Shown: in pieces, positions 42,613-51,976 of the stretch
Position numbering within the stretch: the stretch's first letter is position 1
How the letters are laid out: every line of letters begins with the position of its first letter
Source of the DNA: Photobacterium gaetbulicola Gung47
GTDB lineage: Bacteria; Pseudomonadota; Gammaproteobacteria; Enterobacterales; Vibrionaceae
Direction of reading: 5' to 3'
NCBI GenBank assembly: GCA_000940995.1
Contig: CP005974.1
Location: 2,418,001-2,482,000, forward strand
DNA length: 64,000 bases
Notes under the pieces: model-generated
Databases searched by the model: none
Seen by the model: only the letters and a program-made list of their open reading frames with translations
What the model was told of the DNA's origin: nothing
Made by a program: the position numbers and the translations under genes

Positions 42613-44979
42613 TTATGATTGCTTACCCAGATGCAACCAGGTCTCGACCACGGTATCCGGATTCAGAGACACCGAGTCGATCCCCTGCTCCATGAGCCAT
42701 TGGGCTAAGTCGTCATGATCCGATGGCCCCTGGCCACAGATCCCTACGTATTTTCCGGCATTATTTGCGGCTTTTATCGCCATCGCCAACATAACCTTGA
42801 CCGCATCATTGCGCTCGTCGAACATGTGGGCAATTTCACCAGAATCCCTGTCTAACCCCAGCGTCAGCTGAGTCATATCGTTGGACCCGATAGAGAACCC
42901 ATCAAAGTATTTGAGGAAATCATCAGCCAGAATTGCATTGGAGGGCAACTCGCACATCATGATCACTTTCAGGCCATTCTCACCGCGACGAAGATCAAAC
43001 TTCGCCAGCAAGTCAATCACCGAAGCCGCTTCGCTAACTGTCCGGACGAACGGGATCATAATTTCGACATTCTTCAGCCCCATGGTTTCACGAACGCGCT
43101 TGATTGCCTCACATTCAAGAGCAAAACAATCTTGGAACTGCTCGGAAACATAACGTGAGGCTCCGCGGAAACCGATCATCGGGTTTTCTTCCGTCGGCTC
43201 GAAATTCACACCGCCAACTAAATTACGGTATTCGTTCGACTTGAAATCCGACATGCGCACGATGACGCGTTTTGGCCAGAAAGCCGCAGCAAGTGTTGAA
43301 ATCCCTTCAGTCAGTTTCTGAATGTAGAACTCGACCGGATCAGGGTAACCGATGATGCGCTGATCAATCTCGGCTTTCAGCTCCTCAGACTGCTGCTCGT
43401 AATTGAGCAAAGCTTTCGGGTGAATACCGATCATCTTGTTAATGATAAACTCCAGTCTTGCCAAGCCTACACCTTCGTTCGGAATACAGGCAAAGTCGAA
43501 CGCCCTATCAGGGTTACCGACGTTCATCATCACTTTAAGCGGCAAATCAGGAAGATCATCGACAGCAGAGCGGCGTACTTCAAAGTCCAGCTCTCCTTCG
43601 TAGATGTAGCCCGTCTCCCCTTGAGCACAGGATACGGTGACTCGCTGACCGGTTCGCAATAACTCAGTCGCATTGCCACAGCCGACGACCGCCGGTATGC
43701 CTAGCTCGCGGGCAATAATGGCTGCGTGGCAAGTACGGCCGCCACGGTTTGTCACGATCGCCGCCGCTTTTTTCATGACCGGCTCCCAGTCTGGGTCGGT
43801 CATGTCAGCCACCAGCACATCACCGGCTTGGACCTGATCCATCTGAGACAAATCGGAGACGACACGCACCTCGCCGCTACCAATACGTTGGCCAATCGCT
43901 CGCCCTTCAGTCAGGGCATGGCCTGTCCCATTGAGGTGGAAGCGCTCCATCACATTGGCATCATCGCGCGAGCGCACGGTTTCGGGACGGGCCTGGACAA
44001 TCAGTAGTTCCCCTGTGATCCCGTCTTTGGCCCACTCGATATCCATTGGTCGCCCATAGTGCTGTTCGATGATCAGCGCTTGCTTGGCCAATGATTCAAT
44101 TTCTTGGTCAGTTAAGGAGAACTGGTTTTGCTCTTGTTGGGTGGTATCGAGGATCTCAACCTGCTTACCCAGTGAAGTATCCTCGGTATAAACCATCTTT
44201 AGCAGTTTAGAGCCGATAGTACGACGAACAACGGCAGGGTTACCCGCCTGCAGGGTTGGTTTATGAACGTAGAATTCATCAGGGTTGACGGCCCCCTGTA
44301 CGACCATCTCTCCAAGGCCCCAGGATGAAGTGATGAATACCACTTGGTCAAAACCTGACTCGGTATCCAAAGTAAACATGACACCTGAAGAGGCTTTGTC
44401 TGAGCGCACCATGCGCTGGATACCCGCAGATAGCGCAACACCTTTGTGGTCAAACCCTTGGTGGACACGGTATGAGATTGCACGGTCATTGAACAGCGAT
44501 GCAAAAACGTGTTTGACCGCTTCGATTACCGCATCGATCCCACGGACATTGAGGAAGGTTTCTTGTTGGCCTGCAAAGGAGGCATCAGGTAGGTCTTCTG
44601 CTGTTGCCGATGAGCGGACAGCCACAGAAAGCATCTCGTCACCTTGGGCAAGCTCATGGTAGCTCTCGCGAATATCCTGCTCGAGATCCAGCGGAAGCGG
44701 TGCCTCTAGAACCCAATTACGGATAGTCTCGCCAGCTTGCTGCAAGGCATTTACATCTTCAACATCCAGCTCGTCAAGCAGCTGATAGATCCGCTCATTG
44801 AGCGAATTGGCTTCCAGGAACTGATTAAAGGCATGAGAGGTGGTGGCATAGCCATTGGGAACTTTCACTCCCGCATTCGCCAAATTCGCCACCATCTCGC
44901 CAAGAGATGCATTCTTACCACCGACCTTGTCAACATCGTTCATTGACAAAGCATCGTACCAGACAACATTCTGTTGCAC
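42613..44979 (-). CDS. ppsA: Phosphoenolpyruvate synthase
   Basis: A 788-residue enzyme (E. coli PpsA has 792). The N-terminal ATP-grasp part has VGGKNASLGEMVANL at about 14-28. The swivelling phosphohistidine domain has RGGRTCHAAIIARELGIP, with the phospho-His. The C-terminal PEP/pyruvate domain has GFRGASRY, IMIPFVRTV and the catalytic Cys in GICGQGPSD. It makes PEP, AMP and phosphate from pyruvate and ATP, the gluconeogenic entry point. The start is GTG 44979, with AAGGAGAATTGCC before it; the frame stays open farther up, but no family residues are there. PpsR, encoded divergently, should switch it by phosphorylation. Confidence 0.97.
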   Translation of the reverse strand: MQQNVVWYDALSMNDVDKVGGKNASLGEMVANLANAGVKVPNGYATTSHAFNQFLEANSLNERIYQLLDELDVEDVNALQQAGETIRNWVLEAPLPLDLEQDIRESYHELAQGDEMLSVAVRSSATAEDLPDASFAGQQETFLNVRGIDAVIEAVKHVFASLFNDRAISYRVHQGFDHKGVALSAGIQRMVRSDKASSGVMFTLDTESGFDQVVFITSSWGLGEMVVQGAVNPDEFYVHKPTLQAGNPAVVRRTIGSKLLKMVYTEDTSLGKQVEILDTTQQEQNQFSLTDQEIESLAKQALIIEQHYGRPMDIEWAKDGITGELLIVQARPETVRSRDDANVMERFHLNGTGHALTEGRAIGQRIGSGEVRVVSDLSQMDQVQAGDVLVADMTDPDWEPVMKKAAAIVTNRGGRTCHAAIIARELGIPAVVGCGNATELLRTGQRVTVSCAQGETGYIYEGELDFEVRRSAVDDLPDLPLKVMMNVGNPDRAFDFACIPNEGVGLARLEFIINKMIGIHPKALLNYEQQSEELKAEIDQRIIGYPDPVEFYIQKLTEGISTLAAAFWPKRVIVRMSDFKSNEYRNLVGGVNFEPTEENPMIGFRGASRYVSEQFQDCFALECEAIKRVRETMGLKNVEIMIPFVRTVSEAASVIDLLAKFDLRRGENGLKVIMMCELPSNAILADDFLKYFDGFSIGSNDMTQLTLGLDRDSGEIAHMFDERNDAVKVMLAMAIKAANNAGKYVGICGQGPSDHDDLAQWLMEQGIDSVSLNPDTVVETWLHLGKQS

Positions 44980-45735
44980 GGCAATTCTCCTTATTGGATT
45001 CAACAGTTTAAAGCAGGTAACCCATAAGTAAACGATTGCCTTTCGCTGCAAAAAAAAAGCAAAAAATGTCAATTTCCAGAGCAAAAAGTCAACCATCTCT
45101 CCTTATGCGCACTTCAAGACGAAAATTCTTATCGCTAAAGTACAGTTACCTGTAAGGTATTGTTATAAATATAATTGCTAAAATTCTGTCAAATCTTTTC
45201 CATTTTCAATCACTTGAAAACGTATATCTATATGCGATATTAAATGATATGCACATATACATAGACATTTTCATATACACCCCTGTGCATCCCGGTAGCT
45301 TTGCTATGCCTTAGTAGCACCGAACTGTCTGTAGTCAGTTTTTCATCTCTTATAAAAATTATCTAGCAAGTTATCAAAAAAATTTGAAGCGCATCAGGTT
45401 TTTGATCTAGCTCAACTTTGGTATGCCGACACCAGCCCCCCTCATTAAATCCACATTTATCTTTAATTATCAGCACTTTAAATATAGTTTCATATCAAAA
45501 AGAACAATTAATATGACGGCATCGTATCTCATAGCGGATATATCAAATATTAAGCAACATCACCAAACCGAACATTATCGCCCACAGTTGTAACCCCCCT
45601 GTGAGTGGATGTAAAAAAAACAAAGCCAGGATCGCACCAAAGTGTGATACGGCATCTGGAAACTTGCCTTTCAGGTGATTATATTGAGTGCAGCCACGAT
45701 GTTGGCTAAAAATATTTTCAAGGATTAAACTTTTT
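44980..45735. other. Long divergent control region between ppsA and ppsR
   Basis: About 750 bp with no convincing gene, unusually long for this locus. It must hold the promoters of ppsA (minus) and ppsR (plus). In the middle is a structured segment ending in a terminator-like hairpin (45285-45343, listed separately). Confidence 0.6.
45285..45343 (+). ncRNA. Candidate small structured RNA or leader
   Basis: GTGC (45285-45288) pairs with GCAC (45317-45320). Inside, TAGC-TTT-GCTA forms a hairpin. Next GAACTG and CAGTTT close a loop and are followed by T (45341-45343), like an intrinsic terminator. TTGAAA at about 45213 with ATATTA 17 bases later could be its promoter. It may be a small RNA, or a leader that ends transcription before ppsR. 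It matches no RNA family that I recognise. Confidence 0.35.
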
Positions 45736-46569
45736 ATGCAATCCAAATCCAATTTTCGTGATGTGTTCTTCGTTTCTGACGGTACGGCCATTACTTCTGA
45801 AACCCTAGGTCACGCCGTACTCGGCCAATTTGACATCACAACACGTCAAACAACGCTTCCCTTTGTTGAAAGCATCGAACGTGCCAATAGTGTGAAGCTA
45901 CAGATCAATCAAGCTTACGAGAAAACAGGGACAGTGCCGCTGGTGTTCTACTCCATCGTACTGCCGGAAGTAAAGGCAGTGATCGAGCAAAGCCATGCCC
46001 ATTTTTACGATGTGCTCAATGCCCTAGTGGCACCATTGAGTGAAGATCTTCAAATGGCACCGCAACCGCAGTTACAACGCTCCCACAGCATTGCCAAGGA
46101 TGCTGCTAGCTACCAAGATCGTATCGCGGCTATCGAATATACTCTTGCCCACGACGACGGCGTCTCTCTCAACAACCTTGACCAAGCTGATATTATTTTG
46201 CTTGGTGTCTCTCGCTGTGGCAAAACGCCAACCTGCCTCTATCTCGCAATGCAATTTGGCATTCGGGCCGTCAACTACCCTTTCATTGCCGAGGACATGA
46301 GTAAGTTGCGCCTGCCTAAAGCAATAGAGCCCTACCGTTACAAAACCTATGGCCTGACAATCGATACTGAGCGGTTGGTTGAAATTCGCCATGAGCGCTA
46401 TGCCAACAGCCATTATGCCAGTGTCGAACAATGTGAGGCAGAACTAGGAAAAGTTGAAGCCATGTTCCGTCGCGAAGCCATTCCTTATCTCAATACCAGT
46501 CGCCTATCAGTGGAAGAAATAGCCACTCGCCTGCTGGATATTAGCGGCTTGAAACGTCGGATGTGCTGA
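45736..46569 (+). CDS. ppsR: PEP synthase regulatory protein (kinase/phosphorylase)
   Basis: A 277-residue protein, exactly the length of E. coli PpsR (YdiA). It has the N-terminal FRDVFFVSDGTAITSETLG, a P-loop LGVSRCGKTPTCLYLAMQFG (about 154-173), and the family end YLNTSRLSVEEIATRLLD. It uses ADP to phosphorylate and inactivate PpsA on a threonine beside the catalytic histidine, and inorganic phosphate to reverse it. The ATG at 45736 follows AAGGATTAAACTTTTT; the longer frame from 45688 has no site. It is divergent from its target gene ppsA, a common arrangement. Confidence 0.95.
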   Translation: MQSKSNFRDVFFVSDGTAITSETLGHAVLGQFDITTRQTTLPFVESIERANSVKLQINQAYEKTGTVPLVFYSIVLPEVKAVIEQSHAHFYDVLNALVAPLSEDLQMAPQPQLQRSHSIAKDAASYQDRIAAIEYTLAHDDGVSLNNLDQADIILLGVSRCGKTPTCLYLAMQFGIRAVNYPFIAEDMSKLRLPKAIEPYRYKTYGLTIDTERLVEIRHERYANSHYASVEQCEAELGKVEAMFRREAIPYLNTSRLSVEEIATRLLDISGLKRRMC

Positions 46570-46604
46570 GCCAAAGCACTCCATTGTCTCACAGTCTTTT
46601 TATC

Positions 46605-46633
46605 GGCGAGTATTCTGTTTTTTACTACTCGCC
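46605..46633 (+). terminator. Possible terminator of ppsR
   Basis: GGCGAGTA (46605-46612) and TACTCGCC (46626-46633) form an 8-bp stem with a 13-base loop, followed by TTCGTTCTT. It lies 36 bases after the stop codon. The weak T-run makes it uncertain. Confidence 0.5.
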
Positions 46634-46810
46634 TTCGTTCTTAAGGAGGATTATCACTATCTCACCGCAAAATCTCAATATTGAGAGCTAGAAATCACTA
46701 TATATTCAATCACTTATTAATTTCTTATTTTTCTCCCTGTTATTCATCAAAAAATTATCAATTATTGAAATATGCTTATTCTGAGCTTCAAAAAATAATA
46801 ACGAGGTTCC

Positions 46811-47494
46811 ATGATGATTAGGGTTGCGCTTACAGCATTATCAACATTTATTTTATTTGCTTGCGGTGGTGGTTCATCGAGTGATTCATCCGAGCCGTCC
46901 GGTGTTACTATGGATGAGATCAGTGTCAGAACTCTGGGAATAGATCTTGTTAATATATCAGGCGCGTCGGCTGATTTCTTTGTAAAAGAGTCGAGTGGTG
47001 CTAGCTCGTTATTCGATGAAGATAACAAAGTATTTTCAGTGACCAATTTCAGTTCGTATTATCATTCTATTAGCTGGACATCAGCGACACCACTGGAGGT
47101 TGATATCGGCACGCAAGATACCAACAGCCAAACCACTCATGCCCTTCAAGAAGATATTCTCATGAATAATAAAGAAAAATTATGGGCAATAGCGTGGAAT
47201 GATGAAGGCTCGCTGACACTATCGACCAATATTCAAAACCCATCCCCAGTAGAGGACAAATACCGGTTGAGAATATTTGCTGTAGAAGATGTAACAATAA
47301 CTGTAAATTCAACTGCGTTTTCAGTTACTAATCTATCAAAAGGTAATTTTTCAAACCAAATATTACTTGATAACTGTAATAAAGAACTCATTCTTGGGGC
47401 AAATCAAAAAGATGTATGTGATTTAGAAGTCGGTAAATCTTATTTATTAATTGTTAATGGGGAAGATGTGCTGTTAGCAGCAGAAGAAAAATAA
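46811..47494 (+). CDS. Orphan lipoprotein
   Basis: A 227-residue protein with a lipoprotein signal: the lipobox LFAC at about 15-18, then a Gly/Ser linker GGGSSSDSSEPSG. The mature part is beta-rich (VSFSVTNFSSYYHSISW-like alternation, then KYRLRIFAVEDVTITV) with two Cys near the end, and no family is recognised. The gene is clearly more AT-rich than its neighbours, mostly in the second half, which hints at acquisition from outside. The residue after the lipid Cys is Gly, so outer-membrane sorting is likely. The ATG at 46811 has AACGAGGTTCC in front. Confidence 0.72.
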   Translation: MMIRVALTALSTFILFACGGGSSSDSSEPSGVTMDEISVRTLGIDLVNISGASADFFVKESSGASSLFDEDNKVFSVTNFSSYYHSISWTSATPLEVDIGTQDTNSQTTHALQEDILMNNKEKLWAIAWNDEGSLTLSTNIQNPSPVEDKYRLRIFAVEDVTITVNSTAFSVTNLSKGNFSNQILLDNCNKELILGANQKDVCDLEVGKSYLLIVNGEDVLLAAEEK

Positions 47495-47694
47495 AAACTA
47501 TAAATTATAACTATAACTTTGGGTTAATATTAAAATAAAATTGCGCTTTTATTTATTCGCAAGGAATGTCTACATAATATATTCGTCTGTCGAAACAGAG
47601 ATAATATAATAACATTCTTTCATGGAAAGATAACTCTGTTGACCTTTGTGAGGTTTTAGGGCAAACAAAAAAATACCGTAGGCAGCGGTGGCAT

Positions 47695-47725
47695 AAGCCC
47701 CGGCATAATTGCCGGGGCTTTCTTT
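47695..47725. terminator. 10-bp hairpin at the end of the fru operon
   Basis: AAGCCCCGGC (47695-47704) and GCCGGGGCTT (47711-47720) pair around ATAATT. It lies 30 bases past the fruA stop. The T-run (TCTTTATTT) is on the plus strand, so for fru (minus) it needs Rho; a weaker stem ACCG/CGGT with seven T follows farther along. Confidence 0.65.
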
Positions 47726-47749
47726 ATTTAATGAGTCCCGTCTAGACGT

Positions 47750-49492
47750 TTATTTTGCTTCCGCAACCGCCATTTGCTCTTCGTCAGATTTCTTCAAGAA
47801 TGCATAGGTCACACCAGTCACAACCGTACCGGCCGCAATCGCCACAAGGTACATCAATACTGGGGTAATCGCATTCGGGATGAACAGTACGAACAGACCA
47901 CCGTGAGGAGCCATCAATTTGGCACCAAACAGCATTGATAGTGCGCCGGTTAGGGCACCGCCGGCCATACAGCTTGGAATTACACGCATTGGATCGCGGG
48001 CTGCAAACGGAATCGCCCCCTCAGAAATGAAGCACAGACCCAGTACAAAGGAAGCTTTACCCGCCTCTGCCTCACTGGCATTGAACTTACGTTTCGCCAA
48101 GAATGTGGCCAAGCCCATACCTAGCGCAGGAACCATACCCGCAGCCATCACTGCAGCCATTGGTGCATAAGTCTGGGAGGCCAGCAAGCCAACGCCAAAG
48201 GTATATGCCGCTTTGTTAACCGGGCCACCCAAATCGAAACACATCATACAGCCGAGGATAATACCCAGTAAGACCGCATTTGCAGATCCCATATTGTTCA
48301 GGAAGTCGGTAAGGCTGGTCATTGCCGCGGATACCGGGCCGCCCACCACATAAATCATGATAAGGCCAGTAACCAAGCTTGATAGCAAAGGAATAATCAA
48401 GATTGGTTTCAGCGCTTCCATTGATTGCGGCAATTTAACGTGGTCTGCCACAAGTTTGGCACTGTAACCAGCCAGGAAACCTGCAACGATACCACCAAGG
48501 AAACCAGCGCCAGTCGAACTTGCCAGCATACCGCCAATCAAACCCGGAGCCAGGCCCGGACGGTCAGCAATTGAGAAAGCAATGAAGCCAGCCAGCACAG
48601 GAACCATCAAAGCAAACGCTGAACCACCACCGATAGTCATCAGCGCCGCGGCCAACGTCCCTTCTTGTTCAAAGGCCGTAATACCGAATACAAATGACAA
48701 CGCAATCGAAAGACCACCCGCAACAACCAGTGGCAACATGTGGGATACACCTGTCATCAAGTGCTTATAAGCCCCTGTTTTTTCTTGCTTAGCTTCACCT
48801 ACAGCTGCAGAGCCCGCCTGGTGCTGATAAGGGGTTGCCGTGGCAAACGCTTTCTCAAACTCTTGCGTTGTCTTCTTCAGTGCTGCTCCCGTGCTGGTTT
48901 TGTACAGTTTCTTGCCAGCAAAGCGAGAAAGATCCACTTCGATATCCGCAGCAATGATAACCAAGTCAGCGGCAGCAATTTCTTCCTCCGTTAGCTGGTT
49001 CTTCGCTCCAACTGAGCCTCTGGTCTCAACTTTGATCTGATGGCCCTGGCGCTTACCTTCTTCCTCCAAGGCCTCGGCCGCCATGAAGGTGTGTGCAACA
49101 CCGGTTGGACATGCCGTAATCGCAACAATTTTCTTGCTGGCTGAATCGCCTGCCGTATCTGCAACAACAGCCGTAACGTCTGTAAGTACCGTCGCTTGGC
49201 TAATTGCTTGAGAAAGAGCGGCTTTCGGATCAGCCAGTACATCTTCAATAGCGATTTGGCATAGCTTCTTACCCTTGAAGCGTGTCGTATCTACTGCGGT
49301 GTTCGCTGCAACAACGATACAGTCAGCCTCATCAATGACACTCTGGCTTAACGCTTTCACCGGTACTACTGATGACTGACACTCAACGGCCGCCGTCCAT
49401 TTGAGCTCTGCTGCTGCCTTTTCAATCAAGCCAGCGGCAATAATGCTATTTGCAATACCACTCGGGCATGCTGTTATAACTGCAATTTTCAT
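47750..49492 (-). CDS. fruA: PTS fructose transporter, EIIB'BC component
   Basis: A 580-residue membrane protein. The N-terminal EIIB' domain (about 1-100) has ITACPSGIANSIIAA. The EIIB domain has the phospho-cysteine in ITACPTGVAHTFMAAEALE (about 122-140). The EIIC domain (about 235-570) has around ten hydrophobic spans. It takes up fructose and phosphorylates it to fructose 1-phosphate. Its length matches E. coli FruA. It is the last gene of fruBKA, 21 bases after fruK. Confidence 0.96.
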   Translation of the reverse strand: MKIAVITACPSGIANSIIAAGLIEKAAAELKWTAAVECQSSVVPVKALSQSVIDEADCIVVAANTAVDTTRFKGKKLCQIAIEDVLADPKAALSQAISQATVLTDVTAVVADTAGDSASKKIVAITACPTGVAHTFMAAEALEEEGKRQGHQIKVETRGSVGAKNQLTEEEIAAADLVIIAADIEVDLSRFAGKKLYKTSTGAALKKTTQEFEKAFATATPYQHQAGSAAVGEAKQEKTGAYKHLMTGVSHMLPLVVAGGLSIALSFVFGITAFEQEGTLAAALMTIGGGSAFALMVPVLAGFIAFSIADRPGLAPGLIGGMLASSTGAGFLGGIVAGFLAGYSAKLVADHVKLPQSMEALKPILIIPLLSSLVTGLIMIYVVGGPVSAAMTSLTDFLNNMGSANAVLLGIILGCMMCFDLGGPVNKAAYTFGVGLLASQTYAPMAAVMAAGMVPALGMGLATFLAKRKFNASEAEAGKASFVLGLCFISEGAIPFAARDPMRVIPSCMAGGALTGALSMLFGAKLMAPHGGLFVLFIPNAITPVLMYLVAIAAGTVVTGVTYAFLKKSDEEQMAVAEAK

Positions 49493-49513
49493 TTCAACAC
49501 CCTCTGATCCGAA

Positions 49514-50479
49514 TCAGCTTTTCACGTTATTTACTTGGACATTTTCTTTTACTTTTAGCACCTGGTTGATATCTTCAACGCCTACGCCTACCTGGCTGAC
49601 TGCCAATGCAGACAATGCTGTGGCAAAGCCCAATGTCTCTTCTTTATCCCACTGGTTTAGCTGTCCCCAGCACAAACCAGCAACCAATGTATCCCCTGCA
49701 CCTACGGTGCTTACCACATTCATCTTAGGCGGCTGGGAACGCAGCCAACCTTCGCTGTTGAGCCACATTACGCCTTCGGCTCCCAGCGACACCACCACAT
49801 TGGCGATCCCCTTGGCTGAAAGCTGCTCGGCCGTTTCCAACATAGCCTGCTCTGAACCAAGTTCACGGCCCGCCCAATCGGCAAGCTCTTCATCGTTGGG
49901 TTTAACCAGCCATGGCGATGCCTCCAGGCCAGCCGATAATGCAGCTTTGCTGCTGTCAAAGAACACCTGCTTGCCGTTATCGTGCAGCCACTGGATCCAA
50001 GCCGCGCATTGCTCTGGTGCAATACCGCGCGGCAGGCTTCCCGCGATGACAAACACGTCATGGCTTTCAGCCAAGTTTTTCAATGTTGTGTCGAAGGCCT
50101 TGAGGTCCTCTTCACCAACCTCTACACCAGGGAAGTTGAAGTCACTGACTCGGCCATTTTGCTCGACCAGCTTAACGTTGATACGGCTGGCACCTTTTAC
50201 CCGTACAAAGGCATCTTTGGCTCCCAACTCGTCAAACAGCTGGCAAAACGGTTCTTGGTTATCGGCACCAAGCAGGCCGGTGACGGTAACATCAGCCCCG
50301 AGCTCGGCCAGTACCTTGGCCACATTCACCCCTTTACCGGCTGGGTGTAATGACCCGGCATTGACAAGGTTCACCGAGCCAGGACTCAGGGCATCGAGGC
50401 TACCGGTCAGATCCAGCGCCGGATTCAACGTTACCGTGACAACTTTCAGTGCGCGGCTAATCGCTTGAGATTGCGTCAT
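49514..50479 (-). CDS. fruK: 1-phosphofructokinase
   Basis: A 321-residue PfkB-family kinase. Visible features are VTVTLNPALDLTG, the substrate glycine motif GSLHPAGKGVNVAKVLAELG, IAGSLPRG, KPNDEELADW, and the active-site base in TVGAGDTLVAGLCWG. It converts fructose 1-phosphate to fructose 1,6-bisphosphate, and the former is the inducer that releases FruR. The start ATG at 50479 lies two bases after the fruB stop and has AGGGTAAATAGTC ahead, so translation is coupled. Confidence 0.96.
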   Translation of the reverse strand: MTQSQAISRALKVVTVTLNPALDLTGSLDALSPGSVNLVNAGSLHPAGKGVNVAKVLAELGADVTVTGLLGADNQEPFCQLFDELGAKDAFVRVKGASRINVKLVEQNGRVSDFNFPGVEVGEEDLKAFDTTLKNLAESHDVFVIAGSLPRGIAPEQCAAWIQWLHDNGKQVFFDSSKAALSAGLEASPWLVKPNDEELADWAGRELGSEQAMLETAEQLSAKGIANVVVSLGAEGVMWLNSEGWLRSQPPKMNVVSTVGAGDTLVAGLCWGQLNQWDKEETLGFATALSALAVSQVGVGVEDINQVLKVKENVQVNNVKS

Positions 50480-50481
50480 GA

Positions 50482-51600
50482 CTATTTACCCTCGCCCAGG
50501 CCATCGGCAATAGCTTGTCCGATGGCAACCAGTGCCGCATCCGCGTCGTCGCCCTGGGCAGTAAACTGCAGCTCATGGCCTTGCTTCACACCCAAGGCAA
50601 TCACTTTCATCAGGCTCTTGGCATTCACGGCTTTGCCTTCTCCGTTCAGGTTGGCCACCAGAATGTTGCTACTGAATTTCTTGGCAACACTAACCAGCAT
50701 GGCACCCGGACGGGCATGCAAACCATGCGGGTTGCGAATTTTGAAGACTTCGGTGTTACCTTCCAGCGCTTCCTCTGTTAGCAGAGTCACTACCTGATCA
50801 GCCGCTGCGTTGAACAGCTTGCCTACTTGGTTCTTGAAAAGTAGCTGTGCCAAGTAGTTCATGTTATTGACATGGGCACCATTACACGCGGCGACAAACA
50901 AAAGACCTTTTACTGAAGTGCCTGCTTCTTCAAAAGATTCCGCTGGTGTAACAAATGACAAAGCCGTACGGCTCACGCCTTTATTACTTTTTGCCAACCA
51001 TAGCCCTTGCCCAAGATGGGTCGCGCCGGAGGCAATCGCATCAGCCACCATGTCGTTGCTTGCTGATTGGTGATTTTTCACCAAGCCAGCAGTTACCGCA
51101 GTCAATTGGACAAGGTCTGTGGCAGGAAAAGCAAGCTGTACATAACTTTCATCAAAGTCGGCTTCTAACTGCGCTTCTCCGTTTAAAATAGCGATCAGCC
51201 CCTCTGCACTGTCACTCGTCTTAAGCTTCTCCTCGACGCCATCGGCAGACAGCACTTTTGTCAGTTGCTTAAGGATACCCAGGTGCTCATCTGACTTCGC
51301 AGCAATACCAATCGCAAGGTAAACTGTTTTGCCATCGCCCCAGTTAACCCCCTGTGGGAAGTGATGAACCCGCACACCAGTCTCTTTCACCAAGTCCCGG
51401 GTGTCCGTGGTACCGTGTGGGATGGCTATACCATTACCGAGGAATGTTGAGTTTTGAGCCTCTCGGTCCAGCATGCCGTTAACATAGCCGGTTTCAACCA
51501 GACCTTGTTGTTCCAGACCAGCCGCAATTGCCTTGATTGCTTCTTGCTTATCCGTTGCTGATTGTTTGAGCTGAATATCTTTTGTTGAGAGTGACAGCAT
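50482..51600 (-). CDS. fruB: PTS fructose EIIA-HPr (FPr) fusion
   Basis: A 372-residue cytosolic phosphocarrier. The EIIA domain at the N-terminus has the phospho-His at position 62 in GNGIAIPHGTTDTRDLV. A central linker domain (about 150-275) leads to an HPr-like domain with its phospho-His in NPHGLHARPGAML. It moves phosphate from enzyme I to FruA. The size is the same as the E. coli fusion (376). It is the first gene of the operon. The start ATG at 51600 has CTGGAGTAAACAC ahead. Three Cra-type operators lie 90-195 bases upstream. Confidence 0.96.
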   Translation of the reverse strand: MLSLSTKDIQLKQSATDKQEAIKAIAAGLEQQGLVETGYVNGMLDREAQNSTFLGNGIAIPHGTTDTRDLVKETGVRVHHFPQGVNWGDGKTVYLAIGIAAKSDEHLGILKQLTKVLSADGVEEKLKTSDSAEGLIAILNGEAQLEADFDESYVQLAFPATDLVQLTAVTAGLVKNHQSASNDMVADAIASGATHLGQGLWLAKSNKGVSRTALSFVTPAESFEEAGTSVKGLLFVAACNGAHVNNMNYLAQLLFKNQVGKLFNAAADQVVTLLTEEALEGNTEVFKIRNPHGLHARPGAMLVSVAKKFSSNILVANLNGEGKAVNAKSLMKVIALGVKQGHELQFTAQGDDADAALVAIGQAIADGLGEGK

Positions 51601-51690
51601 GTGTTTACTCCAGTTTCGTTAAACCTGGTGAAGGCCGTTGACCTTCTCTCCCCGTCTACACAAATATAAACCTGAATGACCAAGAGCTGA

Positions 51691-51704
51691 CTGAATCGAT
51701 TCAG
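51691..51704. promoter_or_regulatory. Cra (FruR) operator 1
   Basis: CTGAATCGATTCAG is a perfect palindrome and matches the Cra core TGAAWCNNTTCA. It lies about 90 bases upstream of the fruB start, over the likely promoter, so FruR would repress here and fructose 1-phosphate would relieve it. Confidence 0.85.
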
Positions 51705-51756
51705 CATTTGATCAAAAATTAAATTTCAGCACAATCTAGTTCAAAATTATATCGCT

Positions 51757-51794
51757 GCTGAAACCATTCAGCTGACATGCTGAATGGTTTCAGC
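51757..51794. promoter_or_regulatory. Paired mirror-image Cra (FruR) operators
   Basis: GCTGAAACCATTCAGC (51757-51772) and GCTGAATGGTTTCAGC (51779-51794) each match the Cra core. They are exact inverted copies of each other, spaced by TGACAT, so the whole 38-bp block is one large palindrome. It sits centrally between fruB and fruR and could bind two FruR dimers. Confidence 0.83.
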
Positions 51795-51976
51795 TAATAT
51801 TGCAAACATGCCGGGGAGATCATGCTTGAATTTTTGATCCGCCGCACAAAACACCACTGGTGTACCCAAGCTATTTGGGTATACCGACTTAGTATTCAGC
51901 GTATCAGCCTCTTTCTGTTCCGAATGCGAAGCAGTAGAATGGAAGGTGCCTGCCAACAGAAAATACAAGAAGCAGA

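Noticed and set aside
45280..45345. Resemblance to a c-di-GMP (GEMM) riboswitch on the minus strand (GCAAAGCTACCGGG)
   Set aside because: Only the GCAAAGC-CCGG piece resembles GEMM. The CACGCACAGGGCAAACC block and the closing helix are missing and the order is wrong.
45543..45791. Minus-strand open frame of 82 codons ending in a hydrophobic stretch, overlapping the ppsR start
   Set aside because: It starts within ppsR on the opposite strand and has no ATG or ribosome binding site near its plausible part. Its hydrophobic end (LFFLHPLTGGLQLWAIMFG) is suggestive, but too little supports a gene.
49401..50468. Long plus-strand frame (355 codons) opposite fruK
   Set aside because: It is antisense to fruK. 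The translation is Ser/Thr/Pro-rich, the pattern made by reading a conserved gene backwards.
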